Assembly (NCBI GenBank): GCA_036346375.1
Contig: CM070517.1
Coordinates: 12,813,161 to 12,877,160 of the forward strand
Reading direction: 5' to 3'
Source of the DNA: Guadua angustifolia
Lineage: Eukaryota; Streptophyta; Magnoliopsida; Poales; Poaceae
DNA: 64,000 nt
A program made the translations under genes and the position numbers. Below the pieces are notes generated by a model. The model searched no databases. It saw only the letters and a program-made list of their open reading frames with translations, and was not told the DNA's origin. Numbering within the stretch: position 1 is the stretch's first letter; each line of letters starts with the position of its first letter. Below are positions 58,968 to 64,000 of the stretch, in pieces.

Positions 58968-61900
58968 TGTCGGTGTTTCGTAGAACCGATAAGTAATTTT
59001 GTAAGTCTAGGGGCCGCGCGTCTGTAGGGTCGAGGATGCGCCTAGAGGGGGGTGAATAGGCACTTTATGAAATTCGATCGCTCACTAAACAATTCGCTCT
59101 AATCAACCCCTATGTCAAAACCTAATCAAATATATATGCGGAAGCGATAAATAGGTTTTGACAATTAAAGCCTAAATCAACTAGGCTCACTAGTGCACTT
59201 AACTAAATTATGTCTCTACACAAGAATTGCTATATTGAACAACTAATTAATACTAAGCAATTCTAATACATTCAAGCAATTGATAAATATGCAAAAAGTA
59301 AATACTTGAATGTAAAGAGACAAGAGACAACCGATGTTTTTCCGTGGTGTTCGGAGACTTGCTTGTCTCCCCTAGTCCACGCTTGAGGCAAGCCCACACT
59401 TGGACCGGCTCCCGCCGAGCACCGCCTCTTTCCACTAGTCGTGGTTTTTCACGCTATGCCGTAGGCTCAACCCGAACCTTCACAAACTTGCGGGCTTTCA
59501 CACCCTTGAGAGCTCCCAAGACGACGCCCACGCTGCCTAGGAGTCGGCAACCTCCAAGAGCAATAAGCCGCCCTTCGCTTGAACCTCACCGGCACAACGA
59601 CGCGCCTCGGTGATCACCAAGTGCAACACATGCACAAGGACCTCACTCAAGTGCAACACATGCACAAGAGCCTCTCAACCACTTCCTAATTGCAACACAT
59701 GCAATTAGGGCTCACTTAGCTCAAGAATCAAATGGAAGAGGGCAACACATGCACACAACTCCCACACACTCACAATAACTCCAGCCACTCGCCCCAACAC
59801 CCCAAGGCCTCCTTTTATAGCCTCCAAGCCAAAACTAGCCGTTGGGGGTCGAAATGGGCAAACCCAGAGAAACCCGGCTACCGCCCTACTATAACCTAGC
59901 ACCGCCTCACGGGCCAACGGCTACAAAACTAGCCGTTACTGTAAAATCCGTAGCACCGACCAACTAGGAGCGGTGCACGCCACGCCAGTAGCACCGGCCA
60001 TAAGCCCAGAGCACCGACCTCAACAAACCACAAAACACACCCTCTCGAAAAATCACACCGGGGTTCTACGGTGCTACCTCCTCCCAGAGCATCGACCACC
60101 ATGGCTGTAGCACCGACCCGAGGCACAAGAACACCCCTCTCGAAATTTCACACCGGCCAGAGGGGCAAGCGTGTACCACCACCCACCAGTAGCACCGGAC
60201 TACCACCACCGGTGGCACCGCCTCACAGAGAAGACAAGATTTTTCACACTAAAATCATTTCTCCAAAAACCAAATGCCATTCTTTGAGCCATTAGATGAT
60301 CAACACATGATCATATACTTATGCAAAACACATTTGCACCAACTTAGCTCATGCTCAAAGAATTTAAACCAAATTGCAAAAACACATTTTGCAACCAACT
60401 CCAAATCTATTTGCAAAACGATACAAATCAAACTCGAAGTTTATGAGATTAATTCCCCTAGCCATGTGAAGGTCAACACAAGACCCGGTCAACTTGCCAA
60501 CACCCGTTGCAAGCCCCACTCACATGCTCTCGGAATTCCGGACTCATAAACCTCAGTTTATTCGCACAACGAACTTGCAAATAACGCAATAAACACATTT
60601 CATGCTTGAGCACTACTCTTTGCAACACATGCAAAAGTCTAGCTCCAAGCAACATCAAATCAAGATGCATGAACTCTCTAATTGCAACACATGCAATTCT
60701 CCAGTCCAATGCAACCACAAATCAAACTTCGACTAAAACCAAAACCATACGTATGAGCTCTTTACTCGCAACACATGCAAGCCTCTAGCTCCATACAAAC
60801 ACACAACATAAAATCATGCTTGAGCTCTCTCCTTTTGCAACACATGCAAAACTTAGCTCCAAGCCACCACACGGTTTTAAGAAAGATTTGTTTCGAACCA
60901 AAACGTGAAGCTTCAACTAATGCAACACATGCAAAAGTGAACTCCACGCAAAAGCCAACGCATTAGCTTATCCTATTTGCAACACATGCAAATCAAAGCA
61001 TAATGCAAACAACCAAGCATAGGCTTAACACATTTGCAACACATGCCAAATGGTTAACCCATATGCAAAAACCAAATCAAATACGATTTGAGCTTTGAGT
61101 GAACGCGGATTGAGATCACCAACACATGATGAAGCTCAAGCTAGAGAACGACCCCTCTTAATAGCACGGCGATAAAACCTTAGACTCAAAGACTACAAAA
61201 GTCCTTAGCCTATCTAATTATACCTTCACAAGCAAGTAATCCCTTTGGGGTCTTTATGATCAACACTTGATTTCTCCCCGGATCTCCACTCGACTCCACT
61301 TCGATCCACTCTTGACGCCCATCAACTCATGATACCGCCCTTGTCCCGTTCTCATCATCTTTGGACCTAACTCAAACATAACTCAAGAAACTTGTTAGTC
61401 CAAGATGCATGGTTGTCTCAATTATCTTTGCACTCCATTAACACATAATGGATGCCTCTAGATCAATTGAGCACAACCTAAATCAATTGAGATGATTAAT
61501 TGTGTCTTAAGTACAATAATGCAACTCATGCTTTATTATACTTAAGAACTATTCATTTGTCCTTAATTAATCACAAAACACCATCAACACATGATGAAGT
61601 GTTCTTTAACGATTAACAAGACAAATGAACTCAATTTAAATTATCATTTAAATTGATATGAGTATATATTAGCTACACAAGTTTTCATATACTCATGTTG
61701 ATGAAAAGTAATGATCCATTATATGTAAATTGTATGGAAATGATCATTACTCTAAATCATCAACTATAGAATAAACTCCACATGTATATGTGCATCAATG
61801 TGATTTACTTGGAGATAATATGCACATATTCAAATTGATCGTATTGGAGTATATCCTATATCACCATGAGTATACTTATAACTAGGCGTTCAAATATATA

Positions 61901-62318
61901 CTCAAGGATTTAGTTTCTTTGTCTTGATCCTTTTATGTGTCAATAACTAATAGATCAATACAATGAAACTATCAAGTTAAACCACTAACTCCCCTAAGTG
62001 TGTGCATCCATGTAATATATGGATTGGGAACATGATGCACGCTTTGTGGTTAATATAACGGGACATTCATATTTTAACTTGACTCCAAAGTATGCAACTA
62101 ATATTAAGATGAATATGCAAACATACCTTGGGTTTTCCATTTTTCAATGCGATGAGACTAATCAAAAGATATTCTAAACAAACATGTTAGTCTCGATATA
62201 AGATTTGTCATTAATAACAATATCGCATTAGGGATTAACTCAATATTGATTTGTCATTAACACAAGATTAGATTTGTCATTAACACCAAAACCATAATTA
62301 ATGAAGGTTGAACTTACA
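58968..62318 (-). mobile_element. 3' LTR of a Sirevirus-like copia element (3,351 bp), minus orientation
   Basis: The boundaries are TGTCGGTG at 58968 and CTTACA at 62318. On the minus strand the PPT AAAAAGGGGGAGAT (62319-62332 reversed) directly precedes the LTR start TGTAAGTTCAACC, which fixes orientation. Near the far end the shared motif CCTATTCACCCCCCTCTAGG appears (59040-59058 in + as CGCCTAGAGGGGGGTGAATAGG split). The interior has AGCACCGGC/GTAGCACCG motifs and an array of CATGCA repeats. It interrupts the transposase. The 5-bp flank on this side is ACACC; the partner is outside the window. Confidence 0.82.
59622..61047. repeat. Eleven copies of TGCAACACATGCA in the LTR
   Basis: Copies start at 59622, 59652, 59691, 59741, 60621, 60683, 60768, 60836, 60921, 60978 and 61035. 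Most are within TTGCAACACATGCAA, an inverted repeat (TTGCA-n5-TGCAA). Spacing in the right group is 57-85 bp. The intervening DNA also repeats AGCTC and CAAGC fragments, so it is a decayed minisatellite. Confidence 0.88.
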
Positions 62319-64000
62319 ATCTCCCCCTTTTTGGTGATTAAATGACAAATCCAAGCTTAATGAGCACATTTTGGTTAAAAGTGTCATAATGAGAGAATTT
62401 AAGCTAATTGAACACATATGCATATTAATTCTCCCCCTTAATCATATTAAGCTTACTTTTTAACCAAATGACATTATGCAAGTTCTCTTTTAACCAAATG
62501 ACATTAAGCTTCCTAATTCTCCCCTTTTGGCATTAAGCACCAAAAATGGAAAAACTAAAAGATTAACTTGAAATACATTCTTCCTCTTTTGGCATTTAAA
62601 CATTTATCATTATTCTCCCTTTTGGCATTTATCAATTTCTTTTAGGGTCTAGTTTAATGAAGGTCATACAAGAATTAGAATGCATACTTATGACCTTGGA
62701 GTGGAATTTGAAGAACTTAAGCCAAATAAAAACTTGAAGGATCAAACAAGAAGTAAAACAAGTTTTTATTTAAAATATGGTCAAAAAAAAGAAAAGCTCG
62801 AAAAGAGACCATATTTGAGTTTGTGGATACCACTTGTAAAACAAATACCACATGTAAAGATAAGCATGAAAAACGAAGTAAGGGTATCACACGGTTTATT
62901 TGAAACACATTCAAATAAATCACTCCTCATTTTATTAGGCTTTGCAATTTTTCAATATGATTCTTTTGAAGAATCCAATAAATTGCCTAATAGGGTCAAA
63001 CGAGGAACCCAAAGGAAATAGATACCACTTGAGAAGTTAGATATCACTTTAATTCTATCTCAAGGGCATAGCTTGAAAATCCAAAAGAAATGAGCATTTT
63101 CAAATTTTCATGAAGAACAATGCTCAACATGAGGTTTTCCTCTTTGAAGTATTTCAACTCATAAAGAATCTCACACAGAGAGTTCTTAAGTGGTTGAACT
63201 TACAATTTTTAGCTTGAGAGGAAAAATCTTAATCAAGAATGTGGGTATCGCAATAATACTACAAATAGGCAATGAAATACCACTTGTAGGAAATAATTGA
63301 ATTCAATGATACCACTTAAAAAGAAATCCACATAATCAAGGATATCACATGAGAGAAGATCAATAATAACCATGATACCACTTGGAGGAATGAGAAACTT
63401 AAAGATACCACTTTGTAAGCATATGGAATGAATAACTGCTTGATTTGATACCACTTAGGATCAACTCACACAGAATTGATACCACTTGAAAGAATTATCG
63501 GTAATATCGATGGGTATCAGAGCAATATTCTCAGAGCAATATACTCACAGGTATCAAAATAGAGCAAGGCTCAAGAAGAATCAATAAAATCACAAAGATT
63601 TAGTATCAGAGCAAAATAAAGATATGATATCACTTGGAAGCCAATAAGTGCCCAAAACTTGCAATAGATAAACTCCCCAAGATGTTCAACGAATGAATTA
63701 TGGAGTTATTTGCATTTGAATTGCACAAGTTTTGTCTTTTCGAAAGATCAAGTGAAAAACACTCTTTAAGTCATTTAAATGCTCTTAAACTGATACCACA
63801 AGAAAACTCTTTCAAATAAATTCCAGAGCTTTTGAAATTTTGCACAAATGAACTTTGGGATTACAAGAAACTTTTACAAAAAGAATTCTTGAAAAAGGAG
63901 GTCCCAATCAAAAGATATCCCAAAAGCAATTTTGAAAACTCTGAAAATTCAGAGCAGACCTGTCTGGGCCGGTGCTACCGCTCTCATATGGCCGGTAGTA
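62319..64000 (-). mobile_element. Internal non-coding region of the Sirevirus-like element
   Basis: It runs off the right edge. On the minus strand, PPT-like AAAAGGGGAGAATT (about 62516-62530) and AAAAGGGAGAATAA (about 62612-62625) lie upstream of the true PPT at 62319, a serial-PPT arrangement known for Sireviruses. No pol or env-like domain could be read. At 63961-64000 GGCCGGTGCTACCGCTC-type text resembles the LTR stub at 17930. A repeat array is listed separately. Confidence 0.65.
62826..63801. repeat. Dispersed GATACCACTT array
   Basis: GATACCACTT or one-base variants start near 62826, 63021, 63040, 63276, 63308, 63374, 63404, 63447, 63478, 63626 and 63792. TATCAGAGC occurs at 63515 and 63604. 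Spacing is irregular (20-230 bp). Confidence 0.8.

Noticed and set aside
63511..63523. Primer-binding site for a + strand LTR element
   Set aside because: No LTR end lies directly upstream, and the surrounding element reads on the minus strand.

Overview
The window is nuclear DNA from a flowering plant, almost certainly a grass. The evidence is intron-containing genes, Sirevirus-type copia LTRs, and a dense mix of MITEs, Mutator-like elements, CACTA elements, Helitrons and hAT elements with grass-style ends. The species cannot be named from sequence alone. No rRNA, tRNA gene or CRISPR array was recognised.

Layout, left to right. (1) 880-5629, + strand: the last five exons of a GBF-interacting-protein-1-like gene, with a small Mutator-like element in one intron. 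(2) 6260-13960: intergenic DNA with a MITE, a decayed intronless F-box gene (8961-9780), and a Sirevirus-like LTR (about 9784-12531) that carries a Tourist-like MITE. (3) 13963-17008: three related repeat copies in direct and inverted orientation. (4) 17236-24040: a decayed copia element. A solo LTR of its own family lies in its integrase and a 969-bp hAT element lies in its reverse transcriptase; both have recognisable target-site duplications. (5) 24867-31886: an island of non-autonomous DNA elements. It holds two Helitrons in opposite orientation, a Helitron-like tandem array, a TIR element carrying an ABHD17-like hydrolase gene fragment, and a CACTA element ending about 600 bp upstream of the next gene. 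(6) 32482-52825, + strand: a complete 18-exon GPI inositol-deacylase (PGAP1-like) gene, the only full-length housekeeping gene here. Its introns carry at least six insertions with visible target-site duplications. (7) 53361-58967: one side of a large Mutator-like element that appears to carry three cargo genes: a GRF-type zinc-finger gene (+), a plant mobile domain (PMD) gene (-) and the C-terminal part of a MuDR-type transposase (-). (8) 58968-64000: the 3' LTR and adjoining internal region of a minus-strand Sirevirus-like element that cuts the transposase. The LTR holds eleven copies of a CATGCA-containing motif.

The two host genes are not known to be functionally linked. The GIP1-like protein is expected to be a nuclear co-regulator of bZIP factors; the PGAP1-like protein is expected to remodel GPI anchors in the ER membrane. 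Everything else is best read as a nested transposon record. The most unusual unit is the Mutator-like element in region 7. All identifications rest on reading the sequence and family knowledge; no database search was run.
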